NCBI GenBank assembly: GCA_947630775.1
Contig: CANRIY010000040.1
Coordinates: 1-11,967, forward strand
Length of the DNA stretch: 11,967 nucleotides
Source: an uncultured Clostridia bacterium
GTDB lineage: Bacteria > Bacillota > Clostridia > Christensenellales > Borkfalkiaceae
Direction of reading: 5' to 3'
Part shown: piece by piece, positions 11,859-11,967 of the stretch
Layout: each line of letters opens with the position of its first letter
How positions within the stretch are numbered: position 1 is the first letter of the stretch
Notes under the pieces: model-generated
What the model saw: only the letters and a program-made list of their open reading frames with translations
What the model was told of the DNA's origin: nothing
The model's database searches: none
Position numbers and translations under genes: made by a program

Positions 11859-11967
11859 TTACCTGATGTATTCCTTTACGGCTTTGGAAGGCAGGCGGAC
11901 GAGCGCCTCATAGACTGAAGTGCCGTGCTCAAGGGCGTAGCGTTCGAAATCCGAGACGAGGAGGACC
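11859..11967 (-). CDS. C-terminal fragment of a gene cut by the window edge
   Basis: Thirty-five codons and a TAA are readable from the right edge. The end of the protein is VLLVSDFERYALEHGTSVYE followed by ALVRLPSKAVKEYIR. It looks like a compact helical tail with no recognisable motif. Too short to assign. Support as coding comes from the sensible amino-acid composition, the third-position G/C bias like its neighbours, and a terminator about 95 bp past its stop. Confidence 0.55.
   Translation of the reverse strand, partial: VLLVSDFERYALEHGTSVYEALVRLPSKAVKEYIR

Overview
The window looks like chromosomal DNA of an anaerobic Bacillota, probably a gut Clostridia. This is inferred from five things: GC-rich housekeeping genes with AGGAG-type ribosome binding sites, sigma-A promoters, a YlbJ/SpoVV sporulation-family protein, the ylbH-ylbI-ylbJ-ylbK gene set known from Bacillus subtilis, and many short intergenic hairpins of the kind common in gut Clostridia. 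No phage, plasmid, CRISPR, rRNA or tRNA gene is visible.

Left part (1-3516) is accessory and rich in repeats. It holds a DUF1295/steroid 5-alpha-reductase-like membrane protein (+, frameshifted), an unrecognised A/T-rich membrane protein (-) with an excellent sigma-A promoter, a divergent Cro/CI-type regulator (+), and a nitroreductase (+, frameshifted). Two copies of a 67-68 bp hairpin repeat (1-68 and 3278-3344) bound this segment. Two larger nested-palindrome elements (106-249 and 3068-3189) lie just inside its ends. Both frameshifts are one base short in a homopolymer, so they are either real decay or consensus errors. From 2916 to 3516 there is no gene, only a dense run of palindromes.

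Middle part (3517-7117, minus strand): a patatin-like phospholipase (YlbK family) overlaps rarA by ATGA. After a terminator and a probable separate promoter comes a membrane-anchored surface protein with a short collagen-like tract and a beta-helix-like body.

Right part: ylbJ (+, 7148-8074) diverges from the patatin gene and converges, with an 8-bp gap and no visible terminator, on a minus-strand operon read from 11648 to 8083. That operon is an unknown 5-TM membrane protein, rsmD, coaD, a class I DAHP synthase, and prephenate dehydratase. It has ATGA overlaps, one 35-nt overlap, and a promoter identical to the sigma-A consensus (TTGACA-17-TATAAT). It joins ribosome modification, coenzyme A synthesis, and the first and a late step of phenylalanine synthesis. 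rsmD, coaD, ylbJ and ylbK are the four-gene B. subtilis block, here interrupted by the aromatic genes and with ylbJ inverted. The window ends in a truncated minus-strand gene with its own terminator, followed by a palindromic repeat.
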